A stretch of DNA of 64,000 bases from Poecilobothrus nobilitatus (lineage: Eukaryota; Arthropoda; Insecta; Diptera; Dolichopodidae). The stretch lies in NCBI GenBank assembly GCA_947095535.1, contig OX352774.1:66216416-66280415 (forward strand), read 5' to 3'. The notes under the pieces were generated by a model. The model was not told where the DNA came from, made no database searches, and saw only the letters and a program-made list of their open reading frames with translations. A program made the translations under genes and the position numbers. Of the stretch, positions 1 to 11,400 are shown in pieces; the stretch's first letter is position 1; each line of letters starts with the position of its first letter.

Positions 1-546
1 CTAAAAGCTTTATTTATTAAAGAATTAGATAAAGTGTATAAGTCTGGTGCACCTGAAGATGATATTAGAGAAAGAGCTGAAGAAATGGAAAGAATGCGAG
101 AACACGTTTTCCAAGAATCTGATACAAACCGTGATGGATTGATTAGTTTCCAAGAATTTTTAGCTCAAACTAAACGTGCTGAATTTCAAAGTGATCCAGA
201 ATGGGAAACTGTTGATAAACAACCGCAATTTACTCATGAAGAATATTTAGAATTTGAAAGAAGACGTCAAGAAGAAATACAACGTTTAGTTGCTCAAGGT
301 CAAGTAAGTAAAAAATATATGCATATACGATATAACTTTAATTTAAATTAAACTTTTTAAAAAATATTTTCTTTAATTAAAGTTACCTCCTCACCCTAAT
401 ATGCCTCATGGGTATTATCCCAGATTGGATGGTCAACCACATGGTCCAGGAAACCCACAAGGATATCCTCAACAAATGCAAATGCCACAACCAGTTCAAC
501 TTAATCCTAATCAGCAGTACGTCGTTCAACAAGCTCCTCAAAATTC

Positions 547-585
<39 letters not shown>

Positions 586-862
586 GCAGTATAATCAACA
601 ACAACCTATGCCACAAGTTAATCAGAATGTAGGACAACAAAAGCAGCAACAATATCAACAGCAACCACCACAACAACAACAATATCAACAAACTCAAAAG
701 CAACCACAACAGCAATACCAACCACCTCTACAGCAACCACAACAACAACAACAATTTCAGCAGCAACCTCCACAACAACAACAATTTCAACAGCAACCTC
801 CACAACAACAGCCATATCAGCCGCAACAACCTGTAAACCAACAAAATCCTTCTATTCATTAA
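1..862 (+). CDS. NUCB1: Nucleobindin (NUCB1), 3' part: exons 1..303 and 383..862
   Basis: Nucleobindins are Golgi/secretory-pathway calcium-binding proteins with EF-hands. The gene is cut by the window edge: reading from base 1 in frame gives 101 codons, a GTAAGT donor at 304, a 79-nt phase-0 intron, an AG acceptor at 381-382, then 159 codons and TAA at 860-862. The visible 260 residues begin LKALFIKELDKVY, the nucleobindin region before its second EF-hand. The calcium loop is at visible residues 41-52 (DTNRDGLISFQE), with D, N, D, G and the final E all present, so it looks functional. A charged helical stretch follows (EEYLEFERRRQEEIQR). After the junction (VAQGQ/LPPHPNMPHGYY) the protein becomes Gln/Pro-rich to the end. 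Vertebrate nucleobindins have a leucine zipper and Gln-rich tail here; the glutamine content of this copy is extreme. The signal peptide and first EF-hand must lie upstream of the window. Family identity is secure; the exact 5' limit of the first exon cannot be seen. Confidence 0.95.
304..382 (+). other. NUCB1 last intron, 79 nt, phase 0
   Basis: The intron begins GTAAGT and ends TTTAATTAAAG. It separates codon CAA (301-303) from TTA (383-385). An in-frame stop at 349-351 shows it is not coding. The reading frame resumes with LPPHPNMP, the sequence expected after the charged helix in fly nucleobindins. Confidence 0.93.
548..589 (+). repeat. (CAA/CAG)n microsatellite coding 14 glutamines
   Basis: Fourteen consecutive Gln codons, nearly all CAA with CAG at the end, lie inside the last NUCB1 exon. 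The tract is a candidate for length variation between individuals. It also explains the Asn-rich and Val-rich open frames in the other frames and on the opposite strand, which are shadows. Confidence 0.95.
650..840 (+). repeat. Degenerate Gln/Pro coding repeat in the NUCB1 tail
   Basis: The C-terminal tail is built from an imperfect unit of about 9-10 residues of the type FQQQPPQQQQ, or YQQ/YQP variants. It is clearest at the end, where two units in a row start with FQQQPP. At DNA level the unit is CAA/CAG plus CCA/CCT codons. Pure glutamine expansion and unit duplication both seem to have contributed. Confidence 0.85.
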
Positions 863-2831
863 TATTATTACTATAATAGAACCAGTTTACAAAAATTAAT
901 TAATACTTGAAATTTGTAGACTTTAAAATTATGTGACATATTATTTTTTTTTACAATGTTGTAAATATTTTTGTATAAATTGTAACCTATCGTTTAAAAT
1001 TTTTTTACATATTAGTACATATAATACATATTAGAAACAATATTTAAAATTTGTGATTAATTTTAAAATAATAATTTTTATTTTAAATTTAATATTTTTT
1101 CCTATATTTTTGGACTTGTTTTGAATAAATGCATACATACATAAATGATTCATGATTAATTCTGATTTATTAAATATTTAAATATAAAAGTTAAGACACA
1201 AAAAGTTTAGAAAAGTTTTTAAGCTTTTATCTAGTTTATAAATAAGAGAGGGTGGAGGAAAAGATATACGGGTCGTAAATATAAATATACGGTGTTCATG
1301 ATGGACTAAAATGATGTACAAATGATAACGGCTCTGGTTAATAGAATACAAATTTGAAGTGGCATGTACTGTAGATAACCAGCCTCAAAACTTGATGGTA
1401 TATCGCGATAACGAAAATACTTACCATATTATTGGTGTAGGAAATAATAAAAAAAAAAACGAAAATATCAATTTAATAAAAATTCTTGCCATCTATTTTT
1501 CATAAAACCTTGTTTTGACTATCAGAAAAATTAAAAATTTCTTTCACTATTTTTTTATAAAACGTTAAAAGAAATGCAGAAGAAATAAACGCGCATGACT
1601 TGTTAATTTTGTTGACTATTAAGTTAAAATTTCCATTTATGTATATAAATTGGTATAGTTGTGTAAATATTTCATAACAAAAATTTATTAAGAAAATTAG
1701 TAAAATGGATATTTTTCCTAAAAAAAAAAAATATTAAAGTTATTTTTAAAAATTTTTCTTTGTTTATTTACAATTTTGCAATAATAATATATTCAAAAGT
1801 TTTCATCTGATGGGCGATTACTTTTTCATATTGTTTGTAACTTGAATAAAATTTGAAATTTCTTCTATATAACAAAAACTCAGTTTTCAAATCTATCAAT
1901 TTTAATTAGTTTATTTTTTGCGGTACCTTTTGATATTTAGTAAAAAAAATAGTGAAAAGCTTTTACAATAGCTTTTATAATTAGAATTGCTTTTAGGATG
2001 AAAATTAAAAAAATTAATATTTTTCAAGTTAACTAATAAAGGATTTAAAGACAACATATTGAGCCTGAAAATATTAGACAGTTTCACGCCTTTTAATATT
2101 GTTATCCGGAAATGCATTACACTGATCTTAAACTCTAATCTCATATTTTCAAACAAAAATATGGGTTCAGGTGCTCGAATTAAACCGGAAATTTTTTATC
2201 AAATATTATCCAGAAAGTATAACACCGAAATAGAACAGTTGTAAAACTGACCGTTGCCAATAAATATTGTACAATATTTTAATCATAAAATAACTCAAGT
2301 GGTAAAATTCTTTTTTTAAGTCATCACTCTCAACTGACTTATATGATCTGTATCTGGGTCACTCAATTGTGCGATTTTGCCCATCACTTGAAAGACTACT
2401 GCATATATTTGATCATTGATGAACCTATCTGTTCCAATTGTGGCATTGAAAGGATTATGTTTAATAATGAAACCTTTATAAAAATAATTTTCAATAAAAA
2501 AAGAACCATTAGTTTTGATTTTAACTTCTTATCACTTTAAAATTCAATGATATCTAAGTACGTACAAGTATAATCATATTTCATGTACATATGTATATGA
2601 AATAAGTGAATTGCTTTAAACACGAATTTGTAATTAATTTAAAAATTACTTTTTAACAACTCATAACTTGACTTGCACAGAATATTAACCTACACTCCAG
2701 GGACCTCATATCAAATATGTACCTACACTGTAGTAGGACCTATGAATTTATAATGATATAATTTTTCCCAACTTTAAATCACCAAAAAATATATCAGCTA
2801 AAATAAAATTAAAGTTTTTAAAGTTCAAGTT
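863..2831. other. NUCB1 3' UTR and gene-free A+T-rich DNA
   Basis: After the probable NUCB1 3' UTR (to about 1150) I see no supported gene. Positions 1240-1440 form a less A+T-biased island that I do not recognise. Positions 2059-2244 (+) hold a short open frame ending GSGARIKPEIFYQILSRKYN, whose composition is more protein-like than its surroundings, but I cannot place it in a family. Because a decayed transposon follows, this may be part of the same mobile debris. Confidence 0.5.
1124..1129 (+). promoter_or_regulatory. Candidate NUCB1 polyadenylation signal AATAAA
   Basis: The first canonical AATAAA on the plus strand after the NUCB1 stop codon, about 260 nt downstream. In DNA this A+T-rich the hexamer is expected by chance often, so this is only the most plausible candidate. 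It would give a 3' UTR of roughly 280-300 nt. Confidence 0.45.
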
Positions 2832-3770
2832 CTAGATAAGAGTAATTGTGTGAACTCGATTCCGTATGCAAAAAAAGTTAAGTTGGAAAATATATATATT
2901 TTGTACATTTTTTGTTTTAATTAATTTTATTAAATCGTTATGTACATATTTACTTTTGTAACACATTTCACATATTTCATTAGAAAAACTATTTACCAAA
3001 AATTTCGTCACGTTATGTAAAATGAAACAAGATCCAATTGTATTTATCAAATTTTTTTGACTCAATCTAATTTTAGATTGTAAAAATATTGGGAATCTTT
3101 GTTTTAATTGACCAAAACAACGTTCTATAACACATCTTTAACATATATGCATTTTATTAAGGATAATCTGTGTAGGACAATTAACGTATTTAAAAGGTGT
3201 TATCAACAATGGAGTAATATCATAATCTTTATATCTAACAAGAATAGAAGATGTTGAATCTGTTTGTATAAAATTTATGCTCTCAGAATTTTTAGGGATA
3301 CGAGAATCATGAACTCATCCAGGCTAGCTAACATCAATGTGTATAAATCTTTCTTTGGCATATTGCAAATGTAGCTTGTATATTAATGGAATGATATTAA
3401 TTTTTTCTGTTAATATATTCATCAGGATATTCGAGAGGCTTTTTGATGCATATGTATGAGTACAATACAATCGCATCAGGAAATATGAATTTATTATTTC
3501 ATATAGATTTTGAAACCTAAAAATTATCTGGAGTTATAGGAAAACTAATTCATGGGCCATGACTGTACTTTAATTTTTGATGATACTTCTGCAATTCAAA
3601 ACGGTTGATTGGTGAATTCCCACATAAACTTCTGCACCACTTTTATATCCAGGATCACGAATGTACCTTAAGAATGTCAAAATTTTTTGAAAATTTAATA
3701 GTACAACATCTTTGGTTTCATCATTTTTTTCTACAAATATATGAACTAAAAATTTTATATTTTCTTCTTC
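2832..3770 (-). pseudogene. Decayed PIF/Harbinger (HARBI1-like) transposase
   Basis: Read on the minus strand, frame-broken fragments appear in the order of a Harbinger-type DDE transposase. At about 3602-3765 is a helical N-terminal part with LTFLRYIRDPGYKSGAEVY followed by HQSTV, like the LRYLATG..QxxVGD..GxSQSTVSR region. At about 3400-3500 is FPDAI.. then IKKPLEYPDEYINRK, HSINIQA, like the IDGTHIxIxxP..YxNRK..SINVQ block. At about 3290-3350 is IHIDVS*PG*VHDSR, like the second catalytic Asp and the WPGSVHDSRV motif. At 3091-3131 is VIERCFGQLKQRFP with the third acidic residue, then SCFILHNV. There are several frameshifts and stops (for example within PG*VHDSR, and in the first-Asp motif, which reads LYSYI instead of IDxTHI), so it is dead. 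Terminal inverted repeats and the 3-bp target duplication were not located, so the element limits are unknown. Confidence 0.85.
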
Positions 3771-3969
3771 AAACCTTTACAATTTTTTGCAATTACATCC
3801 ATGAAATGTTCTTCTTTGTAACTTTCTTTATCTGAATTATTTATTGCTAACTTTGCGATTTAAATTTTAATCAACGAAATTACTTCCTCACAAACTTCTA
3901 CTCAAAAACTAAGAAAAAGAATAAAAATTCAATTGATTTGCATACCAAACTATCTGCTTTTTTTGCATT

Positions 3970-4045
3970 TAAGCTCAAATTTTTGCTTAAAAAAAATGAG
4001 ATTTGAGTTGAAGTTCAATTTTATGCATTTGACGCATTATGTCAA
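3970..4045 (+). repeat. Dispersed repeat fragment, second copy near 56.5 kb
   Basis: About 66 bp here (from the TTGCTTAAAAAAAATGAG part to GCATTATGTCA) resembles 56472-56540 in the same orientation, including a shared TTTTATGCATTTGA core. Identity by eye is about three quarters. The family is not recognised; it lies between the Harbinger fossil and a SINE. Confidence 0.55.
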
Positions 4046-4362
4046 AATAAAAATTTGTCGCTTATATACAGCTTGAAAAAATGAATACATGTTGAACGCA
4101 AAATATGGTTTTTTTTGGCAGTAGAAAATATGAAGAAGAAGTGTAATCGAAGTACCCCTGTTTTACGTCTAGAAGCATGCCGCCTATGCCTATATCTATG
4201 TAGACGGGCTCTAAGAGAGGAAAGTTCTATAGTAGACTTACTAAAACGTACGCTTATTAAAAAAAAAACTTACTAAAAAAGGTAGTGTCATGTAGTAGAA
4301 ATGAAGCAGATTTTATTATTTTTTTAGGAGTGTTATTTTTATATAATTTACATATTCGCAAA

Positions 4363-4525
4363 GGGGGCCTCCGGGGCCTACTGGGTAAGAGCGTATAAAA
4401 TACGCTGTAAACACCGAGGAAGAATTATTCCCCCTTACGACTTTTACAGCCACGTCTGAAAAGGAAAGGCTGTGTAATTTCCTGTTAACATTTATGTGGC
4501 AGTGAAATGCACTAAAAAAAAAAAA
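4363..4525 (+). mobile_element. tRNA-derived SINE, copy 1, internally deleted
   Basis: This copy aligns with the full-length copy at 54438-54623: GGCCTC head, CTGGGTAAGAGCG (A-box region), the CGCTGTAAACA..CGAGG segment, CCTTACGAC, TTACAGCCACG, AAAGGCTGTGTAATT, ACATTTATGTGGCAG and a terminal A run at 4514-4525. Compared with that copy it lacks about 34 nt containing the B box and the left arm of the GTCGTAAG hairpin, so it could not be transcribed by RNA polymerase III. No clear target-site duplication is seen. Confidence 0.8.
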
Positions 4526-5026
4526 TTGATTTTTTTAAAAAGTCCAACATCTTTACTCTGAATAGGACCAGAGCACCGTTACTCTAGACTGTACAACCTA
4601 GCTAGATGATACCAAGACCGAATACATAAGAATAAAATATGTATCTTATATAAATCAGTAAAATAACTCAATGTATATTATATTGAAGCCATATAGGTAA
4701 ATGAAATTTTTTGAAAAGATGTTGGTTTGTTGCAGATTCAAGAAAATGCTATTCATCTTCTCTTTTTTATTTTTTATTTAAGCATATAATTTATATCTTT
4801 ATAACATGGCAATTAACAAAGGTAGACTTCTGAAATTTTCTAAAAAATCATTAATCATGTATTACGTTGAGCATTTTAATCTTCTTATAATATTAAATAG
4901 TTCTCTATAAAATTAAAGGATTAAAATGAAAGGATTAAAAATTTAAACACAATTTTATTTATTTAAATTTAACTTTATTGTAATATTTCAATTAAATTAT
5001 TTTTTTTAATATACTTAATATAAATA

Positions 5027-5090
5027 GTGTTTTTTTTTTTTTTTTTTTTTTTAAATTTTATTTTATTTTATTTTATTTTTTTTTTTTGTT
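5027..5090 (+). repeat. Long poly-T tract near the start of the T-rich domain
   Basis: A T run of about 26 nt, then TTTTA repeats and a further T run, marks the left edge of the poly-T domain. DNA to the left (1-4.7 kb) has no run of this length on the plus strand. Confidence 0.85.
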
Positions 5091-5324
5091 CATGCACAGT
5101 ATATATATAATTTAAATTTAAAATAAAAATGATACTATATATATGTGGTAAATATTTTATAAATATTTTTTTTTTTTAAATAATTATATAATATATGTAT
5201 ATTAATAATATATATATATATATACACGTATATATATTTATATAATATATAAATATTCTTTGTTCTAAATTCCTATTTTATTTACCTTTCTATATTTAAA
5301 ATTAAATACTACATAATTTACATA

Positions 5325-5355
<31 letters not shown>

Positions 5356-5387
5356 TAAGCATATATATATATAGTATATATTATGTA

Positions 5388-5411
5388 TTTATATATATAT
5401 ATATATATATA
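5388..5411. repeat. (TA)n microsatellite
   Basis: Uninterrupted alternating AT/TA. Similar arrays occur at about 17668-17688, 17707-17729, 18183-18208, 22551-22570, 26069-26095, 26403-26430, 34969-34992, 35443-35461, 47370-47397, 47898-47923 and 61960-61999. The ones in the bru3 introns (47.4, 47.9, 61.9 kb) are similar in length to those in the downstream domain. Confidence 0.9.
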
Positions 5412-8400
5412 AGCTTCCATGATTATAGTATCATTTTTAATTTGTTTTAAATTAATATTACTGATACAATAATTCACACTTTTTTGTTTTGTATTTTTTG
5501 TTTTTTTTTTTTTTTTTTAATTTTTGCTTTTTATTTTTTAAAACTTGTTACAATTTTTTTAATATTCCCTAGTTTTTTTTTTTTTTTTTTTTTGGTTTGC
5601 TTAAAAGCAGATAACATGTTCTTTGTCTTAACTAATTTTTTTTTTTTTTTTTTTTTTTGTTTTATTTTTGAATTGATTATTAGTAATATTTTTTATTTAT
5701 ACATTATCAGTTTTTTTTTTTTTTTTTTGTTTTATTTTTTAAATAAAAAGTCAATTTATGTTTTTTTTTTTTTTTTTTTTTTTTATAGATTTCACAGTGA
5801 CCACCAACATTTTTACTTTCCACAAAAAATGTGTAAGTGAAGAAGTGTAGCAGTAGTGTAAAGTGTAAATCTTAGATTTTCATTCATTAATTTTTTATTT
5901 TTTTTTTTTTTTCTTTTTTTAACTATATAATTATTATCATATAATTTTTATATCGATTTTTTCATTTTTCTTTTTGTAGATAATATGAATTTTTTTTTTA
6001 TTTTGTTTTTTTTTTTTATTAATATATATATATATAATATAGTTTTTATTAGTAATAATATAATATAATATAATATTTTTGTATTTACAGTATAAATTCG
6101 CTCATTGAAAATTTTTTTTATATTTTTTTTTGTTTTTTATATAATTATTTAAATTTTAAATTTAAATTTAATTTTTCTTTTTTTTTTTTTTATTAATTTA
6201 TATAGTTTTCTTTTCTTACCTTCATTCTATTATGATTTTTGTATGTTTTTTTTTTTTTTTTTTTTTTTTATTTAATTTTCTTAGCTTTTCTTTAAAGTTC
6301 AAGTTATAAATTAATTTTTGGTTTTGAAAATTGAATATAATATTATTTATATATGTAATGTATATATAATATATAATTTGTATATATATATATATGTATA
6401 TATACTAATATATTTATTTAATTTATTTTTATTTTGTTAAAATATACTTTGTAGTAAAATTGTAGTATTAATTTAAGTATACATACTAAATATTAAACTA
6501 AAAATAAGACAAAAAAAAAATTTAAAAACATAAGTGAAAAATTGGGGGTTAAAATTGATTTGTGATTAGAAAAACGGTCAAAATCTATTCGCACACGATA
6601 AAAATGACAATGACAATAATCCATATTCATTATTACATATGCATACGAAACTTTCTACAAATACATATGTAATTCAAATTTTAGGAAAAGAAAAATTTTT
6701 TTTTAAGACAATTGTTTGAACCCGTCGACCGAACTTGTTGAATTTTTTTTTTTTTTTTTTAATTTCATTCAATTTTAAAGATATTTAATTGATATTTTCT
6801 TTAAAAAGATAATGAAAATTTTAAACTATGTACATTATATTTAAATGTGGAGCCTGGAATTATGAAATCGAGTAAATCAAAATTAAGTGAAAAAAAAAAA
6901 AAAAAAAATGTAATAAAAGAAATATACATAATGCAGTATAAATTAAAGTTTCGGTTAAAACTTTTCGAAAAGATAACATTTGGCTAAAATCAATGATAAA
7001 AAATATTGTATTTTTAAAGTATAAAAAAACAAACGGATTCACTGTTAAATCTCATTCGAATTTGTCTATTAAATATGCTAAAAAATGCTATTTTATTATT
7101 TTTAATCGATTTTAGTCGATTTACTGCGATTTTTTTTTTTTTTTTTGTGCTAAATTTTCATTACCTACACCGAATTTCGATATATCTGACTTCTAAATAC
7201 ATTTATTATTCTTTTCATTTAAATATAGAGACTTTGACTGTTTTTGATTTTTGTTTTACTAATGGAATTCTTAAAAAAAGAAAATATTTTAATATATTTT
7301 AAAAGTTTATAATGCAAAATATTTATTGGCACATTTGCGCACTATATTGATTACAAAAAGTGTGTTTAAAATGAAAATGTATAGTTAAATCTTTTTTTTT
7401 TTTTTTTTTTTTGTTTTTAATATATTTAAAATTAAATAAATTTTTTTATATACAAAATTTAAATTCAATAATTAAAGATTTAAAAACAAAAAAGAAAAGC
7501 AAATAAAATTTGAAATTAGATGCATTTGAAATTGTTTCTATGTAAAAATTTTAAGAATCAGTTGGACGGACAGTAATTATATATTCTATCAAAAAAAAAA
7601 AAAAGAAAAAAAAAAAAAACACAAAAAATATATTTATATAAAAATTATCTATATGTATATTTGTAAAAGAGATTCAATTTATTTTAATTGTTTAATTTGA
7701 AAATTTAAGTAAAAGTGTTTTTTTTTTTTTTACGCGTTATTATATTTATTATGTAATACGACGATATCCAAAAAATGGAAAGAATTTAAAAGTGAAAAAA
7801 AAAAAAAATATACAATGGAAAAATTATATACATTGGAACCATGTTTAATTTCTAAACAAAGATACTATTGTACGAAATTATAGAAATATTATATACTCTT
7901 ATACCTCGATTTACGCAATATTTTCCCTATATAATACGATTTTTAAATATTTCAATTCACATACATTTGAGGTGTATATAGTTGAGGATATAGGACACGC
8001 TTTTCTTATACATATATTATGTGAAAAATCTCCGTTTCATATATTTTATATATTGTTACGATTTATATACTGGTGTATTTTTAAGTGAAATGTACATTTA
8101 ATGTAACCGTATATAAATCAAGGGATTAGTGTACATATATTTATTTTTTTTTAGTGTTTCAATACTATTATTATTTTTTTTTGTTTTTTTTTTTTTTTTA
8201 CATATTATACATATTTAACTATTATATAAAAAAAAATTACATTAAAAATATACTCATATATATATATATATATATATTTTGTTTTTACCACAATGCATGT
8301 TTTAACTATATATATATAACCATTCGGTGTAGGTATATATTATATAAGTATATATATATATGTGATTTTTCTTAATTTTTATGTTTTTATTTTATTTTAT

Positions 8401-11400
8401 TTAAATTTATTTCACTTGTTTTTCTGTTTGAAATTTTAAATTGCAATGTTTTTTTTGTTTTGTTTGTTTTAATTCAATTTTAAGTTTTGTTCCTTTTTTT
8501 TTTTTTAATGCAAATTTAGTGGTAGATATTTATTATATTATATGTATGTATATAGTTTTAAAAATATTTTATTATTTTAATTGTATGCGTGTTAAGTTTT
8601 ATTTATATATTATTATATTCATTTGTTTTTCTTTCTTTTAAATATGTTTTTATTTTTATTTTTTTTTTTTGTTTCTTAATTATTTAGTAAAAGTTTTTAA
8701 ATGATTATTTAGAAAGAAATATCTCAAAGATTTGAAATTAATTATTATTTTTATATAAATTTAAGTTTTGTGTGTGTATGTGTATGTGTATGTTTTTCTT
8801 TGAATTGATTTATTTATTATATTTAAAATTATTTAAAGAATATAAGAATTTATTTAAAAAAAATAATTTGTTTTTATTTAATTAATATGTTTGAATTAAA
8901 AAATAAAAATTAAATTAGCCTTAAAAAATTATTATTAAAAAAATTAAAATGAAAATCATGATTTAAAAACTAATTCTTGAAAAAAATAGCATTAGGTACA
9001 TGTATATCATATTTTGTGTTATTGTATAGAACCAATTTATAGCTAATAAATAAAAATAAATAAAATTGAAAAGATTTTCATATTTTAAGTAAGTTCCTAT
9101 ATCTTTCTGTGTTTTTAATTAAACAGTGTAAATCAAGATTTATATTAACAATACAAAAATCGATGTATAATTATTGTATTTTTTTTTTTTATAATGATTT
9201 TATAATAATTTTTATTTTTTAAATAATATCTTATTTTCTTTATGATTTTTAATTTTAAATTTATATTTAATTAAAAATATTTAAAATATTTAGAGCCAGA
9301 GATATTTATTTTTATTCGCGCATTTTTATAACGATTGAATTTTTTAAATTTTAAGAAGAGTTTAAATAGTAACATGTGTTTGAAAATTTTTTTAAATGCA
9401 ATTCGGATAATATTTTTTTTTTTTTTTTCTATAAAGAAGACAATATAATTTTTGCATGTATATTTACTAAAATGTTAGTAGTTAAGTAAGTTATTTAGTT
9501 ATTAGTACTTGAAAACAAATCTATAATAGATGATCATATTAATTAAACTATACTGTATATAAAACTATATAAATAATGTTTAAAAAAATGTCTCGAATTC
9601 TTCTATATTATAGAGTTCTAATAATTTTACTAAGTACATTTTATTTATTTTTTATTTTATATTTTCCCCCATAGTTATAAATATCTTCAAATTTCGAGAT
9701 CTTTTTCACAAGGATGTTATATTCATTACGATAAGGACATATCATATACATATTATTATGTATATAAATTAAAAAAATACACATATTTTTTTATTTCAAT
9801 TTAAATTAAGAAAAGTATATTGTCTTATGTAATATAAGCATATAAAAGTATATACGATTTATATGCAATAAAATACGTTGATCTGCACGTTAATTACGTA
9901 CGTTCTAAAAAAAAATACACTGTTTAAAATTGTGCACACTTGTGCATGAAATGAAACTATGGAATTTGACTCTAGATATTAATAAAAATTTCCTTAACTA
10001 ATAATCAACTAAAAATATGAACTGTTAATAAGTACATGCTCTCATAAATTTTTGGCCAAGTTTTTACAGTGATTTACCTACCGTAATTTGCCTTATAAAT
10101 GATCTTATATGGGATAATTTCTATAAAAGTGTTTAGTTTGTTTAAGTAAGTAAAAAAATGTTTGGTGTAAAACTGTTATTTTTTTTTAAACATTATTTTA
10201 ATATGAAATTATATATACATATATTCATTCATCGATTTACACTGGTTTTATATTCATATATGTTTTTTAATTTTACTAATAAAATCTTTTGTTTAAATAT
10301 CTATATATCTATAGATAGTTAAACTAAACACGGTTTTGATTTACACTATATATTTTTCGTGAAACTTATTTTACTATTGTAAAAAAAAAAAAAAAATTAA
10401 TATTTTTATAATAATAATAATAGTAATAATGCAAAATCATTGAAATTTGTTTTTAACTATTGACTTTTCACCCCTGATTAAATTAACCCATATGTATAAA
10501 TTTTATAGCTTTTTATTATCTATCAAATTAACTAGATACTTCAATGGTTTAAGAATCTTTTGAATTTTTCCAAAAATTTGTTGTTAATGAACTTTTATTA
10601 AAGTTTTGTAATGAAAATAAATAACATATTTTAGTTAGGATCAAAAAACGGATCAAAATCTATACTTAATGGTATGGTTATCTTTACAAAATAAATATTT
10701 TTTAAGGTTTTAATATAAGAACAAATAAGTATAAGTTTTTTTTTTTGATTATTTTTCATCTGGCTTAATAGGTTCAGTTCATATTGATCTTCAACACTAT
10801 ATATTTACTTTGTCTGCTTCAAGCATTTCTACTTTTTACTTTTAGGACTTACTGTTATCATATATTTACCCCTTTAAAGCAGTTTTTAATTTTTCTAATA
10901 TACTCCTAGTCTCCTACAATTTTTATAAGAATTATTTTTCATTATAAGTAAAGAGAATGTTTTTGAAAATATTAGAAAAATTTTTAGAGAAAAATTATTT
11001 CTGCTGATACATGGTCAAGAAAGATATCATTATTTAAACAAATTAAAGGTATAATTGCACCAGCTATTCATTTTCAAGTCTTAAAGTTAAAAAAATATTT
11101 AAATCGTGTTTTAGACTTTCACAAAATTTAAAATTCTAAAAAGCTCAAAAAACGAAAAAAAAAAACAACTCCAAAAACTTTTAATGTTCCCGGGCAACGT
11201 TAGGTACCGCTATACTAGTAATTTATGAAAAAGGAAAATTTTTTTTTAATTTAAAATATTTTATAAAAATAATATTTCAAATTTAAGGCTAATATTAATT
11301 CTTGAGTTAAATGTCATAATTTGCTATTTTATTATATATACATAATATTAAATTATGTATTACCAAAGGTAGTTTGTTTTTTTTTTCTCAGTTTGGACAT

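Noticed and set aside
618..815. Val/Ala-rich minus-strand frame
   Set aside because: Antisense shadow of the CAA/CAG repeats of the NUCB1 tail.
2343..2540. 65-codon plus-strand frame with CSNCG
   Set aside because: A single Cys pair is not enough for a zinc finger; no family resemblance and no transcript context.
5484..5840. 118-codon plus-strand open frame
   Set aside because: Almost entirely Phe/Leu/Ile encoded by poly-T runs; no motif, no splice context, a composition artefact.
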